DNA of 64,000 nt from Nitrospirota bacterium (GTDB lineage Bacteria; JACPQY01). The translations under genes and the position numbers were made by a program. This document shows positions 27,100 to 35,210 of the stretch, one piece after another. The notes beneath the pieces were generated by a model. That model worked only from the letters and a program-made list of their open reading frames with translations. It made no database searches and was not told the origin of the DNA. The DNA is taken from contig JACPAV010000010.1 in assembly GCA_016180645.1 (NCBI GenBank), forward strand, positions 44,490-108,489, in the 5' to 3' direction. The first letter of the stretch is position 1; the number at the start of each line of letters is the position of its first letter.

Positions 27100-28634
27100 A
27101 GCCCTCGGGCACTATCCCGAAGGTGGTGATGGCCGCGGCTGTCTTGTCCTGCCTGCTCGCGTGCAGATTGGCATTCCGCGAAGAACTCAGCCCGGACGAA
27201 ATCCACCGCTGGCTGCTCGCCCAACTTCATCCGAGGGACATGTTTCAAATGGCGCGGAGCATCACCGGCGGCAACGAGCTCTTCCTCCTCATGACGAGGG
27301 TATTCGTGGCGATCCACTGGTCCCCCCTCGCGGTGCGGGTTGCCAATGTGCTGATCCATGGCCTGACGGTTCTCCTGGCGTACCGTTGGTTCAGTGCATG
27401 GTTGGGCCGGCGCGTGGCGGGATTCGTGGCCATCTGGATCGCAGGGTCGCCCCTTCATGTCTATGAAGCATACGACCTCAAGGAATACAGCGGTGCGGTG
27501 TTGATCGGTCTGTGGGCGGTCCGGCTGGGCCTGGAGTCCCCGGAGCCGGCTCTGAAGCGGTCCATCCAACTCGGCTTGATCCAGATGGCCGGCACGGCCT
27601 TTACGCTGACGTTGGGACCGTTTTGGGGGGCATACGCGGTGACGCAATGTCTCACGGCGCAAAAGCGTTCAAGAAGATGGATGGCCCTGATGGTCCTTCA
27701 GCACGCTCCTTGGATCCTCATCGGGCTTCTGACCCTCCATCGGTGGGATGCGGCATATCGGCCCATCTACTTCAGCCTCCATGCGCAGGCGCTGAGCAGC
27801 AATCCCCTCAAGATCGTGGCCGACTTCTTTTCCCACGTCTACTTGTGGGTGTGGCTGCCTTGGGCCCAGCAGCCTGTCGAATGCGTCCCTCCGATGGCTC
27901 ACTGGCTGTCGAACGGTTTCGCGATTGGACAGTGGGTGATTGGAGGGCCGCTCCTTCTGGCCTTTTTTTGGCCCTCGAACACCCATCGGCAGGAGAAGGA
28001 TTTGCCTGCGGCGAAGTGGTGCTACCACTTGCCTATCTGGCACCTGGCCCTGTATCTTGCCGCTACGGGCATCATGGGAAGTCCGCATTGGTACATTCCC
28101 CGTGTGTACCTCGCCAGTTCCCCATTCGTATTCGCCCGCATCGCGGCAACCCTCGGAGAGCGGAAAGTCGGGTGGAGAATCGTCATGCTTGTGCCGGCGG
28201 CGCTCGCTGCCTTGGTTTCCATGATTGGGCTTGTCCGAGGGACCCACCCGTCACAGCTTCCCTCGCTACGCAAGTCTCTCCAGTCCGCGCAGGGGGAACT
28301 TCAAGGCGTGGGGCCGATCTACATTTATCCCGGCACGGGATTCCACTATGTTCAGACCTACGCGCCTCCTGATGTTCGCAGCCGCCTTCGACCGGTGTGG
28401 AAGGACGTGATCGAGGACCCCTCAGGGTGGGGCACGATCCTGGCACCGATCTCCCCGGAGGAAAAAGCCCGATTCAAGGCTGAACTTACCGGCCAAGAGG
28501 ACGCTTGGCTCATAGGGCTGCCGGACCTTCTCTCCTTCCGGGATCCGCACCTCAGCATCATGCAGTCGAGCGGGAGACAATGGAAAACGCTCTCATGTTC
28601 TTCGCACCTGCTGCTGTACCGCAGTCTGCCATAG
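27096..28634 (+). CDS. GT-C membrane glycosyltransferase, paralogue 5
   Basis: A 512-aa paralogue. Landmarks: LSPDEIHRWLLAQ, TGGNELFLLMTRVF, SPLHVYEAYDLKEYS, IYPGTGFHYVQTYAPP and a C-terminal FRDPHLSIMQ...LLLYRSLP. GTG 27096 overlaps the previous stop by 4 nt (GTGA), matching the operon's pattern. It shares the subgroup motifs of paralogue 4. Confidence 0.76.
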   Translation: MKPSGTIPKVVMAAAVLSCLLACRLAFREELSPDEIHRWLLAQLHPRDMFQMARSITGGNELFLLMTRVFVAIHWSPLAVRVANVLIHGLTVLLAYRWFSAWLGRRVAGFVAIWIAGSPLHVYEAYDLKEYSGAVLIGLWAVRLGLESPEPALKRSIQLGLIQMAGTAFTLTLGPFWGAYAVTQCLTAQKRSRRWMALMVLQHAPWILIGLLTLHRWDAAYRPIYFSLHAQALSSNPLKIVADFFSHVYLWVWLPWAQQPVECVPPMAHWLSNGFAIGQWVIGGPLLLAFFWPSNTHRQEKDLPAAKWCYHLPIWHLALYLAATGIMGSPHWYIPRVYLASSPFVFARIAATLGERKVGWRIVMLVPAALAALVSMIGLVRGTHPSQLPSLRKSLQSAQGELQGVGPIYIYPGTGFHYVQTYAPPDVRSRLRPVWKDVIEDPSGWGTILAPISPEEKARFKAELTGQEDAWLIGLPDLLSFRDPHLSIMQSSGRQWKTLSCSSHLLLYRSLP

Positions 28635-30202
28635 CCCGCCCGGTGGTGGGTTCAGCGGATCGGCGTTTTCTCCTCGGGCTTGTGCTGCTCTCTTCAACCG
28701 TCGGCGGTGTGCTTGCGTTCAAGATGGATCTAAGTGTGGACGAATTGCATCGTTGGGAACTGGCGGGTGGCAATTGGGGGGACCTTTGGGACGGGAGCAG
28801 GAGAATCCTTGGCGGCAACGTTCTCTATGTGGCATGGCTGAAGATCCTCCGGGGTTTTTCCATTTCCCCCCAAGCGGCTCGTTTGATTGGATTACTGGCG
28901 CATGCGGCGGCCATCCCGCTGTGGTTCACCTGGGTTCTCGCGCGGCTTGGCCGGATGCCGGCGCTTCTATCTTCGGCATGGATGGCGGCATCTCCTCTAC
29001 ATGTCTTTGAATCCTACCCCTTGAAAGAAACATCTCTTGTATTCCCCTTCGTGCTTTGGACGCTCACGGTGGGGCTGGGTAAACGCTTGCGCTGGAGTCG
29101 CGTGGCGCTTCTCGCCCTGGCCGAGGCATTGATCGTAGGCTTCTCGTTGACGGCAGCGCCGGTTTTCGCGGCCGCGTTCATGGCCAGGTTCCTCTCGACA
29201 AGGCGTCTCGATGTTCGATCGATTCTCCAACCTCTGCCGATGCTCGTGGTGGGAGCGCTCACGGTGTTCACGTGGGATCCGACATTTCGAGAATCTTTCA
29301 CCCTCTTCGCCTCCCGAATGTCACACGACCCGATCGCGCTGTTGATCGACCTGGTGGCCGATGTCGAGGCTTGGCGGTGGGTGGAGTTGGCCCGATCGAA
29401 TCCATTTCCGTGCTCCGCGCCTCCAAGTGAAACGGCCTTGTGGGTCATGCGCGGGGTGGAGGTTTCGACCGGAGGGTGCCTCCTTGCCCTGCTCGCGCGA
29501 GGTCTGGGCGGCGGTACCGCCGGGTTTGGACGGGGGCCGGTTCTTCCTTTTGCCTGCCTCGCCTTCCTACCCTTGCTCTTCGAAGGCGCCGCTTCCGCCT
29601 TGAGAGGGCATTTCGTTCTCTACCAGGCGCGGGGGTTTCTCTATGCCACTCCCTTCCTCTATGCGATCCTTGCACAAGGGGTGACGAGAGGACCGGCGGA
29701 TGGGTGGAGAAGATGGAGCGTCTTGGCGGCGCCGTTGCTGCTCCTATCGCTGGGAGCGTACGCCATGGCCCTGGCCGGGTTTCACCCGCACACCCTGCGC
29801 CCCTTGGGAGCATGGGATCGCAAAGTGAAGGAGTCCATCGGCGACCAAGGTCGAATCTTCGTTCACCCGTCCATCTACGCGCGCTACATTGCGATGAATG
29901 GGGGCGCTGCGCTACGCAGGAGAAGCCTGCCCTTGGGGCCGGAACCGCTCGCCAGCCCCCAGGGTTGGCTGACTTTGATGTCTCCGCTTGATGAAATGGA
30001 GTGGCGTTCGATCACAAGCCCTTTGACTCGAAATGACCACGTCCTGGTTCTCGCCGCGGGTCTGCCTTGGCGGGATCCCCATTTCCAACTGGGCAGGGAT
30101 TCATGCCGCGAATGGAGCCTGGAATGGTGCGATTCGAGAATGGCCATCTACGGGATCGTGGCGGAGACGCCGAGTTGCACACGTCAGCCGGCCGACCGGT
30201 GA
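28580..30202 (+). CDS. GT-C membrane glycosyltransferase, paralogue 6
   Basis: A paralogue of about 540 aa. Landmarks: LSVDELHRWELAGG, LGGNVLYVAWLKILRG, SPLHVFESYPLKETS, VHPSIYARYIAMN and LPWRDPHFQLGRD. The start is uncertain: ATG 28580 has GGGAG close upstream but overlaps paralogue 5 by 55 nt; ATG 28595 and GTG 28643 are alternatives just before the first membrane helix. The LKEYS motif has become LKETS, so the Tyr conserved in paralogues 1-5 is replaced by Thr. Confidence 0.72.
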   Translation: MENALMFFAPAAVPQSAIARPVVGSADRRFLLGLVLLSSTVGGVLAFKMDLSVDELHRWELAGGNWGDLWDGSRRILGGNVLYVAWLKILRGFSISPQAARLIGLLAHAAAIPLWFTWVLARLGRMPALLSSAWMAASPLHVFESYPLKETSLVFPFVLWTLTVGLGKRLRWSRVALLALAEALIVGFSLTAAPVFAAAFMARFLSTRRLDVRSILQPLPMLVVGALTVFTWDPTFRESFTLFASRMSHDPIALLIDLVADVEAWRWVELARSNPFPCSAPPSETALWVMRGVEVSTGGCLLALLARGLGGGTAGFGRGPVLPFACLAFLPLLFEGAASALRGHFVLYQARGFLYATPFLYAILAQGVTRGPADGWRRWSVLAAPLLLLSLGAYAMALAGFHPHTLRPLGAWDRKVKESIGDQGRIFVHPSIYARYIAMNGGAALRRRSLPLGPEPLASPQGWLTLMSPLDEMEWRSITSPLTRNDHVLVLAAGLPWRDPHFQLGRDSCREWSLEWCDSRMAIYGIVAETPSCTRQPADR

Positions 30203-30210
30203 GCAGGACC

Positions 30211-30930
30211 ATGCCGCGCACCCTCTCGATTATCATCCCTGCGTTCAATGAGGAATCCAGTATCGAAGAGGTAATCCGAAGGGTGGAACGGGTGGATATT
30301 GCATTCCTGGGCGTTGAAAAGCAGATCGTCGTGGTCGACGACGGCTCCACGGATGGCACCGTCTCGAAGGTGAGGTGTTCCGGAAGGGTCTCAGTCGTTC
30401 GGCATCCGCATCGCCGAGGAAAGGGAAGCGCCATCCGGACCGGGCTGGCGCATGCAACGGGTGATCTTGTCCTCATTCAAGACGCGGACCTGGAGTACGA
30501 TCCTTCCGACTACCCATGCCTTCTGGATCCCATGCTGAAGGGTGCCGCCCGCGTGGTATATGGCTCCCGATTTCTGCTGAGGCGACGTCCGGAGGGAATG
30601 CGGCTCGCGTTCCTGGGGGCCAATCGTATCCTGACCCTTCTCGCGAATGTTCTCTATGGCGGCCGCCTTACGGACATGACCACGTGTTACAAGCTGTTTC
30701 GTACGGAGGATCTGCGCGCGATGGACATCGAGGCTGAAGGATTCGAGTTCTGTCCCGAGGCCACGGCGAAATTGAAAAGAGCGGGGGTAGACATCATGGA
30801 AGTACCAGTCTCGTACCAAGCCAGGCAGTCGAAGGGAGGGAAAAAGCTCAGGTGGTGGGATGGTCTCGCCGTTGTCAAGTCGCTTTTCGAGTGGCGCTTC
30901 CGAAGGGTCGCGTCAATTGCACGCGCCTGA
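30211..30930 (+). CDS. GT2 glycosyltransferase, polyprenyl-phosphate sugar synthase-like
   Basis: A 239-aa GT-A family 2 enzyme similar to dolichol-phosphate mannose synthase and related polyprenyl-phosphate glycosyltransferases. Visible features are LSIIIPAFNEE, VVVDDGSTDGT, HPHRRGKGSAIRTGL, and LIQDADLEYDPSDY with the metal-binding DAD. The segment MTTCYKLFRTEDL is typical of the DPM1-like subgroup. No C-terminal membrane helices are present. GTG 30199 would give a 4-nt overlap like its neighbours; ATG 30211 gives the usual N-terminus. Last gene of the GT-C operon, it could make the lipid-linked donors used by the GT-C enzymes (inference). Confidence 0.82.
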   Translation: MPRTLSIIIPAFNEESSIEEVIRRVERVDIAFLGVEKQIVVVDDGSTDGTVSKVRCSGRVSVVRHPHRRGKGSAIRTGLAHATGDLVLIQDADLEYDPSDYPCLLDPMLKGAARVVYGSRFLLRRRPEGMRLAFLGANRILTLLANVLYGGRLTDMTTCYKLFRTEDLRAMDIEAEGFEFCPEATAKLKRAGVDIMEVPVSYQARQSKGGKKLRWWDGLAVVKSLFEWRFRRVASIARA

Positions 30931-32008
30931 ATTCCAGTTCGTACGCGTCGGCCACGGCTTCCCAACAATAGAGGCGAAGGGCGCGGTCACGGGCGACCGC
31001 ACGGCGGCGAACGGACGACTGCCCATCGCGGATGGCCTCCTGAATTACACCGAGGAGGCTCCTGGAGGTTTTCTGATAGTAGAGTCCATCCTCGCCCAGG
31101 ACTTCTCGGTTAAATGGATTGTCGAGAGCGGCGACCTCGCATCCGGAGGCCATGGCTTGGATGAGGGCCGGATTTGTCCCCCCGACCTCGCATCCGTGAA
31201 TATAGATCCTAGAGTTGCACCGCAATTCCTGAAGTACTCCCGGATCGTATATGGGGCCGAGGAAGTGGATTCTACCATTGGCATACCGATGTAGCTGCGT
31301 CACGTATCGGCTCCGATAGGATGCCCACCCTACCACCGCAAGTTGGAGAGGCGAGGGGGCAGAGGCCCACGCTTCACACGCCAGGAGCACATTGTTTTCC
31401 GGCTCGAGCCGCGTGACGATCAGGCCATAGCTTTGCGGAGTAAGGTGGAAATGGTTCGCCAGCAAGGCCGCATTGCGGGACGACTCCGGAACCGCTCCGT
31501 ACGGGATGTAGGAGGAATCGGCAAAGTATGTGGATCGATAATAGTCGGCCAATACCTTGGAATCGCAGACAAGGACCTGGCTCCACTTGGCGCATGATCG
31601 GGCGCTCCACCGGTAGTAAGCCTTGGAAGTCGGCCCCCATTTGGCCCTAAGCCAATCCATCCCCCCCACGTTTGTAACAACGGGTATGCCAAAGGCATTC
31701 AAGAGAAGAATAAGCGGTGCATGCGCCACGTTGAAAAGAAGGACCGCGTCCGGCTTCTCGCGAACTACATGTGGGAGGGCGAGAACGGTTGCGGATAAGA
31801 TGTGGAGGTGCTTGGTCGGTATGCTGGGCATGTGCCGAAGCCGAACTCCGAGGTGCTCCTGGGGACGATCCGGGTACAGGCTCCTGTCACAGAATACAGT
31901 TACTTCATGCCCCCGGGCCACCAGCCTGGCAGATACTTCCTGGGCACACATCTCCATCCCGCCGTACCGGCAAGGGATGCCTTTTGTGCCGAGAATGGCA
32001 ATCTTCAT
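30875..32008 (-). CDS. GT4-type glycosyltransferase with DUF1972-like N-terminus
   Basis: A 377-aa GT-B enzyme. ILGTKGIPCRYGGMEM at the N-terminus is the DUF1972 signature seen in rhamnosyl- and related glycosyltransferases. The C-terminal Rossmann domain has LIVTRLEPENN, GRIHFLGPIYDP and VGGTNPALIQAMASG, with an acidic sugar-nucleotide region. It converges on the GT2 gene with a 56-nt overlap. It is likely cytosolic and part of glycan repeat-unit assembly; the sugar is not known. Confidence 0.82.
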   Translation of the reverse strand: MKIAILGTKGIPCRYGGMEMCAQEVSARLVARGHEVTVFCDRSLYPDRPQEHLGVRLRHMPSIPTKHLHILSATVLALPHVVREKPDAVLLFNVAHAPLILLLNAFGIPVVTNVGGMDWLRAKWGPTSKAYYRWSARSCAKWSQVLVCDSKVLADYYRSTYFADSSYIPYGAVPESSRNAALLANHFHLTPQSYGLIVTRLEPENNVLLACEAWASAPSPLQLAVVGWASYRSRYVTQLHRYANGRIHFLGPIYDPGVLQELRCNSRIYIHGCEVGGTNPALIQAMASGCEVAALDNPFNREVLGEDGLYYQKTSRSLLGVIQEAIRDGQSSVRRRAVARDRALRLYCWEAVADAYELEFRRVQLTRPFGSATRKAT

Positions 32009-32015
32009 GCCGGTC

Positions 32016-32783
32016 TCAGCGCTCGGAGGTCAGCGGTCGAGCCGGGAAGGTCCTGCTCAACGCGCGCAGGGATCCAACGGCCCTATATTCTCGAACAATG
32101 GTGAGCAGAAACCTGGCGCCTTGGGTCGGGATATGAAGCTTGGAACGACCGATCCGGGCGCGTGCCTGAATGTGCATTTCGCCTATTCTGATTCCTCGTG
32201 CGACGGCCCGGAGTGTCATCGCGAGGCCGTAGTCAAAACCGTCCGGCAACGTGCCCACCTCTTCCAAGAACCCCCGCCTGAAGGACCTCATCCCGGAAGT
32301 GGGATCAATCAGGCGATGGTCGTACAGCAACGTGATGGCGGCTCTAAACAAGCGGTTCCCCAATTTTCGAATAGGGTCCAGATGACCGGAAAAGTCTCCA
32401 TAGCGGGCACCGATTACCAGTTCGGCATCTGAACTCAGGGTTTCTTGGACAAGAGCAGAGAGCGCCCCAGGTGGGTAGGAGTGGTCGCCGTCCAGCATGG
32501 CCAAGACGGTTCCTCGAGCGGCCGCAAATCCAGTCCGCAGAGCAGCGCCGTATCCCCGTCGGTGCGGGTGCCGAAGGACGCCGACCCCCGTGAGGCTGGA
32601 AAGGACATCGGCGGTCCCGTCGTCCGACCCGTCATCGATAAGCAGTACTTCCGTTGAACGGATCTTGGGTAAAGACCGAAGAATGATCTCGCATGCCGCA
32701 AGAGTTTCCTCAACGACAAAGTGTATGGCTCTTGCTTCATTGAAGACCGGGATGACGATGGATAGCTGATCCCTACCTTTCAC
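32016..32783 (-). CDS. GT2 glycosyltransferase 2, DPM1-like
   Basis: A 255-aa family 2 glycosyltransferase. Motifs: LSIVIPVFNEARA, LLIDDGSDDGTADVL, HPHRRGYGAALRTGF, and AMLDGDHSYPPGAL with a DGD metal site. Then LIDPTSGMRSFRR and a tail without membrane helices. GTG 32783 is the start. It lies 7 nt upstream of the DUF1972-type gene on the same strand, so the two are co-transcribed, opposite to the GT-C operon. Confidence 0.8.
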   Translation of the reverse strand: MKGRDQLSIVIPVFNEARAIHFVVEETLAACEIILRSLPKIRSTEVLLIDDGSDDGTADVLSSLTGVGVLRHPHRRGYGAALRTGFAAARGTVLAMLDGDHSYPPGALSALVQETLSSDAELVIGARYGDFSGHLDPIRKLGNRLFRAAITLLYDHRLIDPTSGMRSFRRGFLEEVGTLPDGFDYGLAMTLRAVARGIRIGEMHIQARARIGRSKLHIPTQGARFLLTIVREYRAVGSLRALSRTFPARPLTSER

Positions 32784-33247
32784 CCTGCACCAATCCTCTC
32801 ATCTGACTGTGGCTGGGCGAGAGTCTGAGCAGATAGGCGGCTTCTCCATCCCTACGATGAGCTTCGTGACGCACAGGGCGGGAGTTGGTGCGGGGCCATT
32901 GTCCAAGTATAGGTTTCGTGGGGCTGTGATTCAAGCTGCCCTGGCGGACCAGCGAAAAATCACCCCCCTCTGGGATCTCGGTTGCGGCGCCGTCCCCAAG
33001 ACTCTTGGGGGACGAATCTGGTCTTGGCATGCCACTACCGCCCGTGTCCGGGCTGGGGGGGGAACGAAGGGCGGCGAGGACGTGCTCCAAACGGTGGACC
33101 AATGCGCGGTTGTGGAGTTGAGAATCTGCCCGTTCGGGTGAAGACGTATGTCAAAGAGGCCAAGGAACCGGAAATTCCGAAGCGGTATCCCTGATCTTGC
33201 GCGCTTCGTGGCAGGAACAAGGTGGATGGGACAACCTGCGGGCCGAT
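32784..33247. other. gene-free stretch between the glycan island and the lpxH duplication
   Basis: About 460 bp in which no open frame looks like a real gene: the candidates on both strands are low-complexity Arg/Pro/Gly-rich shadows without motifs. It holds the region upstream of the minus-strand GT2 gene. I see no clear promoter or repeat in it. Confidence 0.5.
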
Positions 33248-33464
33248 GGCGTTTCCAAGAGAGGCCGCCGTTTGGTAGAATAGCATTGTTGGGTGATCTG
33301 ATCCTGTCCGACGTTCACTTGAGGGGTAAAGGTGATCCCCGCCAGTCCCAGTTTGTCCGTTTCATGGAAGCCAAGGCCCCCGAAGTGGAAAACCTTTTCA
33401 TCGCGGGCGACCTGCTCGACCTGTGGTTCGGAATGAAGCCCATCCTCGTGCGGGAGTACTATCC
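33248..33464 (+). repeat. 217-bp direct repeat, copy A (lpxH promoter and 5' end)
   Basis: By eye, 33248-33464 aligns with 34994-35210 without gaps and with 9 mismatches in 217 bp (about 96% identity). It covers the TAGAAT -10 box and the first ~58 codons of lpxH. The two copies are offset by 1,746 bp and flank the HEPN/MNT insertion. Confidence 0.95.
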
Positions 33465-33519
33465 GGAACGATGGGGTCGCCATTGCAACTTGAATTACGC
33501 GGGGGTCACTGTTCCGTAG
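33286..33519 (+). pseudogene. truncated duplicate of lpxH 5' end
   Basis: The start matches LpxH (LGDLILSDVHLRGKGDPRQSQ ... FIAGDLLDLWFGMKPILVREYYP) but homology stops at 33464, after the first metal-binding motifs. The frame then runs through unrelated sequence to a stop at 33519. GNHD and the C-terminal His motifs are missing, so no LpxH activity is possible. Its promoter copy looks intact (TAGAAT), so it might still be transcribed, towards the HEPN gene that lies on the opposite strand. Confidence 0.88.
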
Positions 33520-33910
33520 AGAAGCACCACGCCCGGATCCTGTCGACCGCGAAACGCGCGTGCTCCAACGCCTCCAATGCGTCGGCCTCGGTGTACTCTT
33601 GATCACGGTAGAAGGCCAAGGTCCGGCGGGCATCCAACCAGTCCGATCCCTTTTCAACTTTCCTCAGCTCCTCCGCCGTGGCTTGTGGAATTCGCTTCCG
33701 CGCGGCGCTTGCAAATGTGCTTCCCACATCGTGCCTCTTCGGGTAGTCGATGCCGAGAAAATGCAGCGCCGCCTTGAGCGTCAACTCCACGGTCTCCTGC
33801 CCGCGGCGAATGGTCTGGTTCCAATTGGCCTCTTGGAAAAGGGCTTCCGCTTCTTTCAGGGTCCGTTCCGCGTCCCGCATGATCGCGCGGGCCTTCTGGT
33901 GGTTGGTCAC
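33506..33910 (-). CDS. HEPN-domain protein, second copy
   Basis: A 134-aa helical protein. The sequence WNQTIRRGQETVELTLKAALHFLGIDYPKRHDVG corresponds to WAQESLELLLKGVLRFLGIETPKTHDPG of the first HEPN protein, identifying it as a paralogue. The C-terminal part is YTEADALEALEHARFAVDRI. GTG 33910 follows the MNT stop by 1 nt. It is the toxin-like half of a second HEPN/MNT pair, here located inside a duplication scar, pointing to acquisition by insertion. Confidence 0.75.
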   Translation of the reverse strand: MTNHQKARAIMRDAERTLKEAEALFQEANWNQTIRRGQETVELTLKAALHFLGIDYPKRHDVGSTFASAARKRIPQATAEELRKVEKGSDWLDARRTLAFYRDQEYTEADALEALEHARFAVDRIRAWCFSTEQ

Positions 33911-33911
33911 A

Positions 33912-34415
33912 CTACAGCTCGAATTCTTCGCCGAACTTCAGGTCGGGTTTGATCTCCCAGTACCAGGAGCCGTCCGGCTGCCACACGCGGCGAGATCCGA
34001 GTTCCTTGAGGCGTTTCCTCATTTCTTCGAGCTTGCCTGCAAAAAAGCCATTGCGATCAAACAGGATGACGGCTTCCTCGGTCATGTCGAGATAGAGATG
34101 GCGGTTCTTCCGGGCCTGCTCCGTGGACAAGGTGAAATGACGGACCCGTGTCGTGCCCGGCAGGTCTTCGTCCAACCTTCCCTCCGGGCAGGTCTGGGCG
34201 AGCTTTTCAAGGAGCGCGCGCTGGGACCACCAGATTTCATTCGACTCCGGCCGTGTCAGCACGATGAGGATGTCAATGTCGCTCTCCGGACTTGCGGTCC
34301 CGCGGGCGACGGAGCCAAACAGCACGACCGAAACCAGATCATCCTGGTGTTGCTCCTGGAGCCCATGAGTGAAGGCCTCAAGGAACCTGCGGTAGTGATC
34401 GAATCCAAGTCCCAT
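33912..34415 (-). CDS. MNT-type nucleotidyltransferase, second copy
   Basis: A 167-aa minimal nucleotidyltransferase. FGSVARGTASPESDIDILIV holds the GS and DxD active-site residues. The end (RLKELGSRRVWQPDGSWYWEIKPDL) matches the first copy's RLKALGSKRIHLPDGTWFWDLKPDY. I start at ATG 34415 rather than GTG 34433, because the codons in between contain a perfect TATAAT box ending 6 nt before 34415. It is the antitoxin-like half of the pair with 33506-33910. Confidence 0.78.
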   Translation of the reverse strand: MGLGFDHYRRFLEAFTHGLQEQHQDDLVSVVLFGSVARGTASPESDIDILIVLTRPESNEIWWSQRALLEKLAQTCPEGRLDEDLPGTTRVRHFTLSTEQARKNRHLYLDMTEEAVILFDRNGFFAGKLEEMRKRLKELGSRRVWQPDGSWYWEIKPDLKFGEEFEL

Positions 34416-34421
34416 TCGAGG

Positions 34422-34427
34422 ATTATA
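34422..34427 (-). promoter_or_regulatory. -10 box of the second MNT/HEPN operon
   Basis: Reading on the minus strand, TATAAT is followed by 6 nt and then ATG 34415. The predicted +1 is the A of the start codon, so the mRNA would be leaderless. No good -35 is seen, but TTGGTA directly precedes it. Confidence 0.6.
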
Positions 34428-34464
34428 TACCAAGCGCGGTCACAACTTGCGTTTTTCCTGACGA

Positions 34465-34525
34465 TGGTAGCCGCACCCTTTACGGGTGCGTTTTCGGACG
34501 CGGGCATAAAAGCCCGCGGCTACCA
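34465..34525. repeat. REP-like double palindrome
   Basis: Two hairpins (CGCACCC/GGGTGCG at 34472-34490 and CGCGGGC/GCCCGCG at 34499-34518) are enclosed by an outer inverted pair GGTAGCCG...CGGCTACC. The architecture matches REP/BIME elements mobilised by REP-associated tyrosine transposases. A similar element lies at 49531-49595 and another type at 63656-63716. Confidence 0.75.
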
Positions 34526-34565
34526 GCCAATGCCATCTCGGGCACCGGGTGCAAGATTCCAGATT

Positions 34566-34943
34566 CCAGTATTTTGAACGGGTCCGGACGCTCGTTCGGG
34601 AGCGGTTCCGAGGCCGAGATCGGGTTTGCGGGAGTTGCCATCGGCCCGGGAGATCCTTGCGCCTGTGGAGGACTTGAACCGCCTGGTCCGGCAGGAGGCG
34701 GGGGTCACGGGTACGAAGGCGGAGGCGTTGCACGGGCGCGTGGGGCCGGAACTGGCGCGGTCGATTGCTTTGGTCCTTGCGGTTCGGCATAGCCAGAAAA
34801 CATATGACGAGTTGGGGCGGTTTTTTGGATGGGTTCACCCGACGACGATTGCGAACAGAGCCAAACGATTGGAGCGGCGCCTCCGACCCGACGAACGGCT
34901 GCGGATGATCCTTGACCGTTGCGAAAAAGCTTGCCTGTCATGA
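34566..34943 (+). pseudogene. 3' remnant of a REP-associated (Y1) transposase with DnaA-like C-terminal domain
   Basis: The open frame 34626-34943 (LARSIALVLAVRHSQKTYDE...PTTIANRAKRLERRL) resembles the DnaA-domain-IV-like helix-turn-helix at the C-terminus of some REP-associated tyrosine transposases. Immediately upstream, another frame reads YFERVRTLVRERFRGRD, which appears to continue the same protein, implying a frameshift near 34616-34626. The catalytic HUH/Tyr domain is absent. At 34950-34958, GTCTGACCC is the reverse complement of GGGTCAGAC at the left edge of the intact-looking element at 63868. Assignment is moderate. Confidence 0.55.
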
Positions 34944-34948
34944 ATCGA

Positions 34949-34959
34949 GGTCTGACCCC
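34949..34959. mobile_element. right-end motif of the transposase remnant
   Basis: GGTCTGACCCC follows the transposase remnant and is the inverted counterpart of GGGTCAGAC at 63868-63876. It likely marks the right boundary of a Y1-type element; 35 bp later the lpxH duplication copy B starts. Confidence 0.45.
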
Positions 34960-34993
34960 AAAGCCACTCGGCGCGGACGAGGGGACCTCTCTC

Positions 34994-35210
34994 GGCGTTT
35001 CCAAGAGAGGCCGCCGTTTGGTAGAATATGATTGTTGGGTGATCTGATCCTGTCCGACGTTCACTTGAGGGGTGAAGGTGATCCCCGGCAGTCCCAGTTT
35101 GTCCGTTTCATGGAAGCCAAGGCCCCCGAAGTGGAAAACCTTTTCATCGCGGGCGACCTGCTCGACCTATGGTTCGGCATGAAGCCCATCCTAGTCCGGG
35201 AGTATTATCC
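34994..35210 (+). repeat. 217-bp direct repeat, copy B (native lpxH 5' end)
   Basis: Partner of 33248-33464. This copy continues into the complete lpxH gene, so it is the functional one. Confidence 0.95.
35022..35027 (+). promoter_or_regulatory. -10 box of lpxH
   Basis: TAGAAT is followed by 7 nt and TTG 35035 (TTG 35032 is also in frame). A stop codon lies at 35029-35031, so translation must begin at one of these TTG codons. The geometry again suggests a leaderless transcript. Confidence 0.5.

Noticed and set aside
32809..33141. 110-codon plus-strand frame upstream of the lpxH stub
   Set aside because: No family, low-complexity Gly/Arg-rich end, no promoter or ribosome binding site seen; an opposite-strand frame of equal size covers the same bases.
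33148..33519. 123-codon frame as an intact LpxH-like gene
   Set aside because: Only the first ~58 codons match LpxH; the metal-binding GNHD and His motifs are missing. Annotated as a pseudogene.
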